DNA of 64,000 bases from Nitrososphaerota archaeon (GTDB lineage: Archaea > Thermoproteota > Nitrososphaeria > Nitrososphaerales > Nitrosopumilaceae), in the NCBI GenBank assembly GCA_016872055.1, contig VHBH01000001.1, positions 62,001 through 126,000 of the forward strand, read 5' to 3'. Positions within the stretch are counted from its first letter, which is position 1; every line of letters begins with the position of its first letter. Below, in pieces: positions 56,982-64,000 of this stretch. The position numbers and the translations under genes are program-made. The notes under the pieces were generated by a model. The model saw nothing but the letters and a program-made list of their open reading frames with translations. It had not been told where the DNA came from and did no database searches.

Positions 56982-57302
56982 ATGCAAACACGAGTTCTAA
57001 AACTAGTGACTCCTCGAGTGCTTTTCACTGCACTCGGTGTCGCTGTGTTTTCCGTACTGGTATTGACTACCATAGCTCCAATAGCACACTGGCTCCCAGT
57101 CAGTGTCACAGAGACTGCAACCGTAATTGCAGTAACTGAAAAGGGTTGTGTGGTTGATGGAAGCAACGGATACCCAATATTGGTGGCTGACTGCAAATCA
57201 AGCCCTGGTGAGAGCATAAAGTTCTCTTACATGAGGCCCGCAATAACAGACAGCCAATACATGCAAAGAGTTCACGCAAGAGCTGACTATGTCACTCCCT
57301 AA
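56982..57302 (+). CDS. Small single-pass membrane protein
   Basis: 106 residues with one N-terminal membrane anchor (LFTALGVAVFSVLVLTTIAPIA) and an external beta-rich domain with two Cys (KGCVVDG; VADCKSS) that may form a disulfide. ATG at 56982 is chosen because a GAGGAG purine run 6-11 bases upstream matches the anti-Shine-Dalgarno; a TTG at 56964 is less likely. Function unknown. Confidence 0.7.
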   Translation: MQTRVLKLVTPRVLFTALGVAVFSVLVLTTIAPIAHWLPVSVTETATVIAVTEKGCVVDGSNGYPILVADCKSSPGESIKFSYMRPAITDSQYMQRVHARADYVTP

Positions 57303-57322
57303 ACTTTTTGTTTTTTTCTAAA

Positions 57323-57499
57323 CTATCTCCAACTATACTTGTTTGAGCGGTTTGTGCACCGTGAGCATTTGAGGCCGTCTGTCTTTGTGCCACATTTTTG
57401 GCAAAACATCTCAAATGAGTTTGATGGGAAAAGTATCTTTTTGAGGAGAAATATGGCAACTAGTATTGCAATTCCAATTCCAATATAGGCAAAAACCAT
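57323..57499 (-). CDS. Small membrane Zn-ribbon protein (58 aa)
   Basis: 58 residues: an N-terminal membrane helix (YIGIGIAILVAIFLLKKI) and a compact Cys4 ribbon (CQKCG, CSRC). ATG at 57499. The clean helix-plus-ribbon layout argues that it is real. Function unknown. Confidence 0.65.
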   Translation of the reverse strand: MVFAYIGIGIAILVAIFLLKKILFPSNSFEMFCQKCGTKTDGLKCSRCTNRSNKYSWR

Positions 57500-57543
57500 A
57501 GATTATGATACACAGTCATTGCATAAAAAAAGCTCGCGTTATT

Positions 57544-57696
57544 CTATTGTACTAGTTCCCAGTCGTTTTTTGCGCACTTGCACACAAAACCGGAATCTTT
57601 GATATAGGATTGAAATTCCAAATCCGTGCAAGGTCCCATATCAGGGATGGTAAATTCGGTTTTGCAGTTACGGCATTTTGCCAAAAATCCTGTCAT
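57544..57696 (-). CDS. Small Cys-rich protein (50 aa)
   Basis: 50 residues starting MTGFLAKCRNCKTEF with CRNC and later CTDL and CKCA. A TATA-like TATAGTATA lies about 14 bases upstream of the ATG, closer than usual. Likely a zinc ribbon; function unknown. Confidence 0.6.
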   Translation of the reverse strand: MTGFLAKCRNCKTEFTIPDMGPCTDLEFQSYIKDSGFVCKCAKNDWELVQ

Positions 57697-57857
57697 TACA
57701 TAGACTATACTATACCACTTAACAATGTAGTGCAATGTTATATCTAATGAATTAATGGTGATACAGTTGAGTTTTCGTAAGTGTGCCCACAAAATAGGGA
57801 ATTTGAGGACGTATTTGAAAAATATTTCTACTCTAGGGCATGCGAGTGCCAGATCTT

Positions 57858-58127
57858 CTAGACCTTTCTTAGCTTATACTTAATTTTTTTGCCACAGAAA
57901 GGACAGTGACTAATTGGAGTTTGCGTCGTGCCGTCATACGATATTGTGTTTACTATTGTGAATCGCCCCAATTCATAGCTCCAACTAGGGAACATTTTAC
58001 AAAACTCTTCAAATGCAGTACAGCAGTATATTGTGTTTTTCGACAGGGTATGATCATTGTAGGACTTGCTCTCCGAGTTTGGGTCAGGCCTGCTAATCCT
58101 AGTGTATAGTGCATCCACGCATAACAT
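57858..58127 (-). CDS. Hypothetical protein with C-terminal Zn knuckle (89 aa)
   Basis: 89 residues with a late CPFCGKKI knuckle and an earlier CC pair (IYCCTAFEEFC) that could complete a Zn site. No family recognised. It precedes the leuB end by about 95 bases of non-coding sequence on the same strand and is downstream of the ilv-leu operon, but need not belong to it. Confidence 0.55.
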   Translation of the reverse strand: MLCVDALYTRISRPDPNSESKSYNDHTLSKNTIYCCTAFEEFCKMFPSWSYELGRFTIVNTISYDGTTQTPISHCPFCGKKIKYKLRKV

Positions 58128-58222
58128 TGGTAATGGTTCTATTTAGAATAGAAATGTGCAAAATCTAACCTCATAACTATACTCCCCTCACTAATGTGCA
58201 CGGATCCAAATTTGAACCGAAT

Positions 58223-59239
58223 CTATCGTAGTAACGAGATAATTTCTTTTGTAAATTCTGATGTTGTCTTTGTTCCACCAATATCCTGTGTCTTGATTCC
58301 TTTATTTACAACCCCATATACTGCAGACTCTAACTTTTTTGCCACAACAAAGCACTTCGAATCATTGTATTTTTTTCCTAGCCATTCCAGCATCATTTTT
58401 GAGGATAGTATAAATGAAGACGGATTTGCAATTCCTTTTCCTGCAATATCAAATGCCGCACCATGAACTGGTTCAAATAGTGCAAAATTATCACCGATGT
58501 TTGCAGCTGGCGCCATTCCCAATCCACCTACTACCTCAGATGACTCATCAGATAAAATGTCGCCAAATAAATTAGTGGTTACAATGACATCAAATGTCTC
58601 TGGTTTTCGAATTAGATTCATTGCGCATGCATCGACATACATTTGATCAAATTGTATGTCAGGATAGGATTTTGCGACATCTGCGCAAACCCTAGAAAAT
58701 AATCCATCCGTCTTTCTCATAACATTTGATTTATGAACACATGTTACTCTTTTTTTGCCATTTCTAATCCTAGCTGTTTCAAATGCATATTTTGCAATCT
58801 TCTCAGACGCCTTCTCCGAAATAATCCTAAATGCCACTGCGGCACCTGACGTTTCAAATTCTTGTCCAGTATACAAGTCCTCTGTATTTTCGCGAACTAT
58901 TACCATATCGATGTTGTCTTTTAGTGCATTCATGCCAGGATACGACTTTGCAGGGCGAATATTTGCATACAGGTCCAGTATTCTGCGCAATACCACTATA
59001 ACATCTGCAGCTGATTCTCCAACTGGCGCCTTCATGCAAACATCTGACTTTTTGATTGATTCCAAAGTTTGATCCGGTAATGCTTTTCCGTATTGTTTTA
59101 GGGCAATGTCGCCTGCAAGTGATTTCTGAATGTCGAATTTTACATCCAGCTTGTCATGGATTATATTCAAAACAGAAATGACAGATTCGGATAATTCAGG
59201 GCCTATGCCGTCTCCGGTGATTAATGAAATCTTGTACAT
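58223..59239 (-). CDS. leuB: 3-isopropylmalate (isocitrate/isopropylmalate-type) dehydrogenase
   Basis: Oxidative decarboxylation in leucine synthesis. 338 residues with ITGDGIGPEL, substrate-binding LRRILDLYANIRPAK, metal/cofactor region TTNLFGDILSDE and EPVHGAAFDIAGKGIANP. Placement three bases after leuA supports isopropylmalate over isocitrate as substrate, but the family overlaps and this is inference. Last gene of the ilvB-ilvN-leuA-leuB operon. Confidence 0.9.
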   Translation of the reverse strand: MYKISLITGDGIGPELSESVISVLNIIHDKLDVKFDIQKSLAGDIALKQYGKALPDQTLESIKKSDVCMKAPVGESAADVIVVLRRILDLYANIRPAKSYPGMNALKDNIDMVIVRENTEDLYTGQEFETSGAAVAFRIISEKASEKIAKYAFETARIRNGKKRVTCVHKSNVMRKTDGLFSRVCADVAKSYPDIQFDQMYVDACAMNLIRKPETFDVIVTTNLFGDILSDESSEVVGGLGMAPAANIGDNFALFEPVHGAAFDIAGKGIANPSSFILSSKMMLEWLGKKYNDSKCFVVAKKLESAVYGVVNKGIKTQDIGGTKTTSEFTKEIISLLR

Positions 59240-59241
59240 GG

Positions 59242-60759
59242 CTAACCCAGCTTTTTCTGCTTTAGCGTGTTTTTGAACATGATTCGGTTTATTCCCTCTA
59301 TTACTGCCTGGACGCTTGTTGTGACGATATCCTCACCAATGGACTTTGCAGACGCTACATTTCCGTATGCATCCTCTACTTTTATTGTAACCTCACATAG
59401 TGCGTCTGCTCCACCAGAAATGGAATCAAGCTTGTATTCTTTTACTCGCACCTTTGCTATTTCTCCAGTGGTCTTCTGTATAGCATTGATTGCCGCATCA
59501 ACTGGGCCTACCCCAAAGTCGGTTCCGCTATAGTCAGAGCCATCAATGTTTAGTTTGACAAATGCATACGGCATTGTACCAATACCAGTAGATACTGAGA
59601 ATCCCGCCAATTGTACTATTCTTTTGATTGGGTGCTCAGATAAGATATCATTTGCAATTGACACTAGCTCCACTTCGGTTACCTGCTTTCCTTGGTCGCC
59701 TATTGCCTTGACCTTGTCTAGGATTTGCTTTAGCTGGTTCTCGTTTGGTTTCACACCATATTCTTCTAGCATTGCGGAGACTCCGTGGATTCCTGCGTGC
59801 TTTCCTACTTGGAGCCAGCGTGTTCTGCCAACTAGCTCAGGGCTAATTGGTTCATACGTCAAGGGATTATTCAAAATACCATGTGTATGAATTCCTGATT
59901 CGTGGCCAAATGCGTTCTCGCCCACTATAGCCTTGTTTGGTTGGACCTTGATTCCAACTAGGTTTGATACAAATTTCGAAGTCTCATATAGTAGCTTGGT
60001 GTTGATTCCAGTTTCCCATTTTTGTTCACCAAACTGTAGGCATTGCAATGCCATTACGAATTCCTCTAGCGATGCGTTTCCTGCCCGCTCTCCAATTCCG
60101 TTAATTGTTACATGTGCGCATGCCGCACCTGCCTGTATACCAGATATCGCATTTGCAACTGCTAATCCAAAGTCATTGTGACAGTGAACTGATATTGGTA
60201 GATTGGTTGCGATAATTGCATCTCTGGTTATTTCTGCAATATATTGTGGTGTGGAATATCCTACCGTATCTGGAATGTCTATTCTGTCTGCTCCAGCCTT
60301 TGCTACTTCGCCAAAGACATGCTTTAGAAATGCCCGGTCCGTTCTTGTCGCATCCTCTGCTGAAAACTCTACCTTCAATCCGTGGGATTTGCCGTATTCT
60401 ACTGCCTCAATTGCCTTTGCCAGTGCCTGCTCTCGACTCATCTTTAGCTTGTACTGCAAGTGAATATCGGATGTTGCAATAAACGTGTGAATGTATTTCA
60501 AACCACAGTCAATTGCTGCATCAATATCTTTTTTGTTAGTTCTAGCCAGCCCACAAATCTCGGCTTTCAGTCCTGCTTTTGCGATTAGTTTGATTCCTTG
60601 TTGCTCACCTTCAGAAATTACTGGAAAGCCTGCCTCGATTGCATCCACTCCCAATTCATCTAGTCTTTTTGCTATTGCTAGCTTTTTTTCTGGGGATAGT
60701 GCAACTCCCGGGGTTTGCTCTCCATCCCGTAATGTAGTATCAAATATTCTAACTCGCAT
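59242..60759 (-). CDS. leuA: 2-isopropylmalate synthase
   Basis: Condenses 2-ketoisovalerate with acetyl-CoA, the committed step to leucine. 505 residues: DTTLRDGEQTPGV opening the TIM barrel, metal HxH in VHCHNDFGLAVAN, the GERAGNA loop and a C-terminal regulatory LeuA dimer domain (GTDFGVGPVDAAINAI) that would bind leucine for feedback. Its ATG overlaps the ilvN stop by one base. Citramalate synthase is related, but the LeuA order of neighbours favours isopropylmalate synthase. Confidence 0.93.
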   Translation of the reverse strand: MRVRIFDTTLRDGEQTPGVALSPEKKLAIAKRLDELGVDAIEAGFPVISEGEQQGIKLIAKAGLKAEICGLARTNKKDIDAAIDCGLKYIHTFIATSDIHLQYKLKMSREQALAKAIEAVEYGKSHGLKVEFSAEDATRTDRAFLKHVFGEVAKAGADRIDIPDTVGYSTPQYIAEITRDAIIATNLPISVHCHNDFGLAVANAISGIQAGAACAHVTINGIGERAGNASLEEFVMALQCLQFGEQKWETGINTKLLYETSKFVSNLVGIKVQPNKAIVGENAFGHESGIHTHGILNNPLTYEPISPELVGRTRWLQVGKHAGIHGVSAMLEEYGVKPNENQLKQILDKVKAIGDQGKQVTEVELVSIANDILSEHPIKRIVQLAGFSVSTGIGTMPYAFVKLNIDGSDYSGTDFGVGPVDAAINAIQKTTGEIAKVRVKEYKLDSISGGADALCEVTIKVEDAYGNVASAKSIGEDIVTTSVQAVIEGINRIMFKNTLKQKKLG

Positions 60760-61244
60760 CAGTCTCCGCCCCTTTGTAGTGCTGCAACACCGGTCCTTGC
60801 AATGTCTAGTATTTCATAGGGAGCAAGTAATTCTTGAAGATTGTTGATCTGCTCAGGCGTGGCAGTGAGTGCTACCATTATAGAATCGCGTCTTGCATCA
60901 TGAACCTTGGCACCAAAAGAGTTTGCTATATTGTTGATTTCCATGGAATCCGATGGTTTTGACACTTTGACTCTAAACAACGACAATTCTCTGAATACTG
61001 TTTTTTTGTCGTCTAACCGCTTTACCTCTATTGTGTCAATCATTTTGTCCAGTTGCTTTACAATTTGCTCTATTTGCTTTTCATCGCCTATTGTGGTAAT
61101 TGTCATCTTTGAAAATTCCGGATTCTGAGTCACACCAACAGATATTGAATCAATGTTAAAGTTTCTGGAGCGAAACAAGTGAGTCACCTTGAATAGTATT
61201 CCAGGTTTGTTTTCTACTAAAATTGAAAGTATTGCCCACACCAT
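60759..61244 (-). CDS. ilvN: Acetolactate synthase small (regulatory) subunit
   Basis: 161 residues with an N-terminal ACT domain (ILSILVENKPGILFKVTHLF, then NIDSISVGVTQ) and the C-terminal IlvN domain. Binds valine to inhibit and stabilises the large subunit. ATG at 61244 (MVWAILS) matches the family; a GTG at 61253 directly after the ilvB stop is an alternative. Overlaps leuA by one base. Confidence 0.95.
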   Translation of the reverse strand: MVWAILSILVENKPGILFKVTHLFRSRNFNIDSISVGVTQNPEFSKMTITTIGDEKQIEQIVKQLDKMIDTIEVKRLDDKKTVFRELSLFRVKVSKPSDSMEINNIANSFGAKVHDARRDSIMVALTATPEQINNLQELLAPYEILDIARTGVAALQRGGD

Positions 61245-61253
61245 TGTACACAC

Positions 61254-62942
61254 CTAGGATGGTAGGATCATGTCCTTAAGTGATGTTCCAGGTGCCACAA
61301 ACGGTAACACGTCTTCTTCTGGGTCGATTGGAATGTCAATTACTGTTGCAACATTAGATTTTAGTCCTGCCTTGATTGCTTGGCCTAACTCATTTAGATC
61401 GCCCACTCTGATTCCCTGCGCCCCATATGATTCTGCTAACTTGCAATAGTCGGGGCATTGTTTTTGGTCAACTCCAATCATTCTTCTGTCATAGAAAGTT
61501 CTCTGCCACTGGGCAACCATACCAAGGGTGTAATTATTTACCAAAAATACGATTACCGGTAAATTGTCTAGGACAGATGTAGCTAGTGAGTTTTCCGTCA
61601 TGTTAAAGCTGCCATCACCTGCAATGTCCACTACTGGCAAGTCCGGTCTAGCTGCTTTTGCACCTATTGCTGCTGGGAAACCCCAACCCATGGTACCAAG
61701 ACCAGTTGAGCTAAAGAAAGTGCCAGGAGATATTACATCATAGAATAATGACGCCCACATTTGGTGCTGGCCTACCTCTGTTGTGACTATAGATTGTGCT
61801 GGCATTACCTCACGTAGTTTGCGTAGTATTTTCGCTGCAGTTAATTCCCCCGGATGTAATTTTAGATTGTCTCGCCAGTATTGCTTTACTTCGGTTACGT
61901 GTTTTAGCCATTCGTTTTCTTCTGTCTTTTTGAATGCCTTCTGCATCAATAATTTGACAAATATTCTCAAGGATGCCTTGACATCGCCCACTATGGCAAC
62001 ACTCGTTGTCTGGTTTTTGCCGATTTCTGCCGGGTCGACATCTAGGTGTATGATTTTGAGATTTTTCTCAAATTCATCAAATCTTCCTACTGATCTGTCA
62101 GAGAATCTGGTTCCTATTGCCAGCACACAGTCGGCTTCAGACATTATCTTGTTTGCTTCTGCGTGTCCGTGCATGCCTATAGGACCTAGAGATAGGGTAT
62201 GGTTTTCTGGAAATGCCCCCTTGCCCTTGAATGTAGACACCACTGGAATCATTAGCATTTCAGCCAATGACTGCAATTCCGCAAATGCGGATGATATTAT
62301 GACACCACCGCCAGCTAGAATTACTGGCTTTGTAGATGATAGTAACAACTTGATTGCTTTTTCGATTGCGACAATGTCTGGGTCAGTCCACGGATGGTAT
62401 CCGCGGATTTTGACTTCTTCTGGGAATGGAATCTCCGCTTCGTTTGTTTGAACGTCCTTAGGAATATCGATTAGTACTGCGCCTGGTCTTCCTGTCTCTG
62501 CAATGTAGAATCCTTTTTTGACTACCTCTGGAACGTCGGTTGCCTTGGTTGGCTGGAATGAATATTTTACAACGGGGTTTGCTATTCCAATAATGTCGCT
62601 TTCCTGGAAAGCATCGCGACCTATCATTGCAGTTGGCACCTGTCCGGTTATTGCCACCATTGGAGACGAGTCTGCGTTTGCAGTTGCAAGGCCTGTCACG
62701 ATATTAGTAGCGCCAGGGCCTGATGTTGCAAAGCACACACCGGCTCGTCTTGAGACTCTTCCAAATCCGTCTGCCATGTGTGCGGCTGATTGCTCATGTC
62801 TAACTAGAATATGCCGAATGTTGCTCTTGTAGAGCTCATCGTACATTGGAAGGTTTGCACCTCCCGGTAGCCCGAAGATTTCTTTTACTCCTTGTTTTTC
62901 TAATGCTTTGATTAACGATCTTGCGCCTGAAATTTTTTCCAT
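61254..62942 (-). CDS. ilvB: Acetolactate synthase large (catalytic) subunit
   Basis: TPP enzyme making 2-acetolactate for valine/leucine (and 2-aceto-2-hydroxybutyrate for isoleucine). 562 residues: FGLPGGANLPMYDEL start, catalytic Glu in RHEQSAAHMADG near residue 49, central FAD/nucleotide domain (PVILAGGGVI) and the TPP motif GDGSFNMTENSLAT...NNYTLGM. First gene of the operon; an unusual repeat set around its TATA box suggests control by a dimeric regulator. Confidence 0.97.
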   Translation of the reverse strand: MEKISGARSLIKALEKQGVKEIFGLPGGANLPMYDELYKSNIRHILVRHEQSAAHMADGFGRVSRRAGVCFATSGPGATNIVTGLATANADSSPMVAITGQVPTAMIGRDAFQESDIIGIANPVVKYSFQPTKATDVPEVVKKGFYIAETGRPGAVLIDIPKDVQTNEAEIPFPEEVKIRGYHPWTDPDIVAIEKAIKLLLSSTKPVILAGGGVIISSAFAELQSLAEMLMIPVVSTFKGKGAFPENHTLSLGPIGMHGHAEANKIMSEADCVLAIGTRFSDRSVGRFDEFEKNLKIIHLDVDPAEIGKNQTTSVAIVGDVKASLRIFVKLLMQKAFKKTEENEWLKHVTEVKQYWRDNLKLHPGELTAAKILRKLREVMPAQSIVTTEVGQHQMWASLFYDVISPGTFFSSTGLGTMGWGFPAAIGAKAARPDLPVVDIAGDGSFNMTENSLATSVLDNLPVIVFLVNNYTLGMVAQWQRTFYDRRMIGVDQKQCPDYCKLAESYGAQGIRVGDLNELGQAIKAGLKSNVATVIDIPIDPEEDVLPFVAPGTSLKDMILPS

Positions 62943-62964
62943 GATTTATTCACCACAAAAGCGC

Positions 62965-63020
62965 GCTGTAGTATAAATTTACAGCACCAGCTCGACTAGC
63001 AGTCCTACAAATGGTGCTGT
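62965..63020 (-). promoter_or_regulatory. ilvB promoter with perfect 9-bp inverted repeat (putative operator)
   Basis: ACAGCACCA (62981-62989) and TGGTGCTGT (63012-63020) form a perfect 9-bp inverted repeat with a 22-base spacer. A second pair, GCTGTA (62965-62970) and TACAGC (62980-62985), flanks the TATA-like GTATAAATT (62971-62979), which lies 28-37 bases before the ilvB ATG. The large repeat begins just upstream of the TATA/BRE. This is the layout of a binding site for a dimeric regulator (for example Lrp-type) acting on branched-chain amino-acid synthesis; the regulator is not known. Confidence 0.55.
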
Positions 63021-63134
63021 CAAGCTAAATGACATATTCAAGATTAACGAACAAAATTAATCTTATAAAGATTGCTTGGTAATGCACAGTCAAACCCCAA
63101 GGCTTAAACTCTGACTCAGGCTCAAAAAAATCAC

Positions 63135-63533
63135 TTGTCAGACAGAGAAGACATAATCAAAACTATAGAGACATTCTTTGAGGTAGGCAAGACCAAAGAC
63201 CTAACACCGTTGCAGGAAATACAGCTAAATGATCCGGCATTTTCATCATACTCAGATTTACCACCATATGACCTCAAAGACTACAAGACATCAGTTGAAT
63301 TACAAGAATTACGATTTGTCTCAATATCAGATTATGATTATTCCATTAGAAATCCAAAGATAAGTATCTTTGACTATGTTGCGGTGGTGGCATTTGAGCT
63401 GACACAAAAGGGAATGCTAGTTGACACAAAGGCATACACCGGCGAATTCATGGAAATACAGGGGCGAGCTACCTTTGTCCTAGTTAGAAAAGAGAATTGG
63501 AAGATAGTCCACATCCATCTGTCAAAGATCTAA
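63135..63533 (+). CDS. NTF2/SnoaL-like hypothetical protein
   Basis: 132 residues with the cone-shaped NTF2-like pattern: an N-terminal helix pair (REDIIKTIETFFEVG), then a curved sheet (EFMEIQGRATFVLVRKENWKIVHIHLS) ending in the W-x-I-x-H-x-H strand typical of DUF4440/SnoaL proteins. Could be a small enzyme or scaffold; no catalytic residue set can be assigned. The start is TTG at 63135. Confidence 0.75.
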   Translation: MSDREDIIKTIETFFEVGKTKDLTPLQEIQLNDPAFSSYSDLPPYDLKDYKTSVELQELRFVSISDYDYSIRNPKISIFDYVAVVAFELTQKGMLVDTKAYTGEFMEIQGRATFVLVRKENWKIVHIHLSKI

Positions 63534-63617
63534 AACATAGTTAGTCACATAAACAAAGGAAAGTGTTCAAAAGAACATACTGAATTCATGGGATATCTCT
63601 GAAAATAAAATGCAGTT

Positions 63618-64000
63618 TTATTGTGATTTTGGAGCTGCTGGTGCCGGAGTCGCCGGTTGTGCATCTGGTTTTGGTTGTTGTGTTGGTTTTGGTTGGTTTG
63701 GTTTTTGTTGTGATTTACTTTGCTGCTTGTTTTGGTTTTGTGGTTTTCCTTGGTTTGGTTTGCTTTGTGGTTTTTGTTGTGGTTTTTGTCCTTGTTTTTG
63801 CTGAGGTTTGTTCTGCGGTTGGTTTTGGTTTTGTGGTTTTCCTTGGTTTGGTTTTTGATTTGGTTTAGTTTGATTTAGTTGTCCTAGTTTTTGATTTGGT
63901 CGATTTTGATTGTTTGGTCTGTTTTGTTGTGGATGTTTTTGTAGTTGGTTTCTGTTTTGGTTTTGCCTGTTTCCTTGTGGATTTGGTCTGTTTACTTGGG
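63618..64000 (-). CDS. Gln/Asn/Pro-rich disordered protein, N-terminus beyond window edge
   Basis: The minus strand is open from the edge to a TAA at 63618 and encodes at least 127 residues made almost entirely of Gln, Asn, Pro, Lys and Gly, such as KPNQGKPQNQNQPQNKPQQK, ending in PATPAPAAPKSQ. A 32-base sequence (63730-63761) recurs exactly at 63823-63854, offset by 93 bases or 31 codons, so the protein repeats KPNQGKPQNQN. It is surely disordered and may mediate phase separation or RNA/surface binding; a folded domain may lie outside the window. The GT-rich plus strand gives false frames. Confidence 0.7.
   Translation of the reverse strand, partial: QVNRPNPQGNRQNQNRNQLQKHPQQNRPNNQNRPNQKLGQLNQTKPNQKPNQGKPQNQNQPQNKPQQKQGQKPQQKPQSKPNQGKPQNQNKQQSKSQQKPNQPKPTQQPKPDAQPATPAPAAPKSQ

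Noticed and set aside
58195-58225. GGTTCAAAT-like T-arm on the minus strand
   Set aside because: No acceptor, D-arm or anticodon stem can be drawn around it and it overlaps the leuB end.
63610-63868. Plus-strand frames rich in Gly, Phe, Cys and Val
   Set aside because: They are the complement of a Q/N/P-rich minus-strand frame with a normal end; GT-rich repeats give false frames.

Overview
This 64 kb window comes from the chromosome of an ammonia-oxidising-type archaeon of the Nitrososphaerota (Thaumarchaeota), most likely order Nitrosopumilales. Support: a linked 16S-23S rRNA pair with no tRNA in the spacer and with archaeal processing stems; the GTGTCAGCCGCCGCGG variant of the universal 16S 519 site that is typical of Thaumarchaeota; archaeal information genes (TFB, EF-1alpha, RpoP, ATP-dependent DNA ligase, EndA, PINA-type ATPase); a DnaJ-ferredoxin fusion known from Thaumarchaeota; and carbon-cycle genes fitting the thaumarchaeal 3-hydroxypropionate/4-hydroxybutyrate cycle (B12-binding mutase subunit, 3-hydroxybutyryl-CoA dehydrogenase). 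Base composition is moderate (roughly 40% GC by eye), closer to Nitrosotenuis-like than to marine Nitrosopumilus genomes, but genus is a guess. Many genes look leaderless, with a TATA box about 24-30 bases before the start, and many starts are TTG or GTG.

Layout. 1-8.2 kb: partial M1 aminopeptidase, B12-binding protein, ilvC, a tiny Zn-ribbon protein, an EF-Tu/SelB-like protein without a P-loop, a lipase-like hydrolase, metG and ahcY. 8.3-18.2 kb: Rieske protein, nadE, cysS, YchF-like GTPase, CoA-binding protein, a methionine-rich winged-helix protein, birA, a secreted TPR-matrixin protease, TFB and a GIY-YIG-like protein. 18.2-24.9 kb: secreted protein, two of three DUF6659-like paralogs, a polyhydroxyalkanoate (PHA) locus (phaE, phaC, phasin-AbrB fusion, alpha/beta hydrolase), a DPS-like ferritin and a decayed gene. 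24.9-29.7 kb: rRNA operon on the minus strand. 29.8-49.2 kb: aminotransferase, DnaJ-ferredoxin, HIT protein, 3-hydroxyacyl-CoA dehydrogenase, Zn-finger genes, rpoP-rpsJ-tuf, FBP aldolase/phosphatase, DNA ligase, PhoU-like protein, EndA, a tandem SDR with a MaoC-like partner, TauE permease, DtxR-type regulator and PINA ATPase. 49.6-56.0 kb: TldD-UDG-AAG translationally coupled set, VTT membrane protein, third DUF6659-like paralog, orphan Opp ATPase, Zn-ribbon protein and aspS. 56.5-64 kb: several small Zn-ribbon proteins, the ilvB-ilvN-leuA-leuB operon with a striking inverted repeat at its promoter, an NTF2-like protein and a Q/N/P-rich disordered protein running off the right edge.

How genes work together: ilvB/ilvN/leuA/leuB with the distant ilvC supply valine and leucine synthesis. 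The PHA locus stores carbon, and its acyl-CoA chemistry may share the 3-hydroxybutyryl-CoA pool of the CO2-fixation cycle. EndA is expected to cut the bulge-helix-bulge stems seen around both rRNAs. No CRISPR array, insertion sequence, integrase or tRNA gene was recognised. I did not find a clearly unprecedented multi-gene system; the best candidates for new biology are the phasin-AbrB fusion, the methionine-rich winged-helix protein, the atypical tandem SDR/MaoC pair, the three DUF6659-like paralogs and the ilvB operator.
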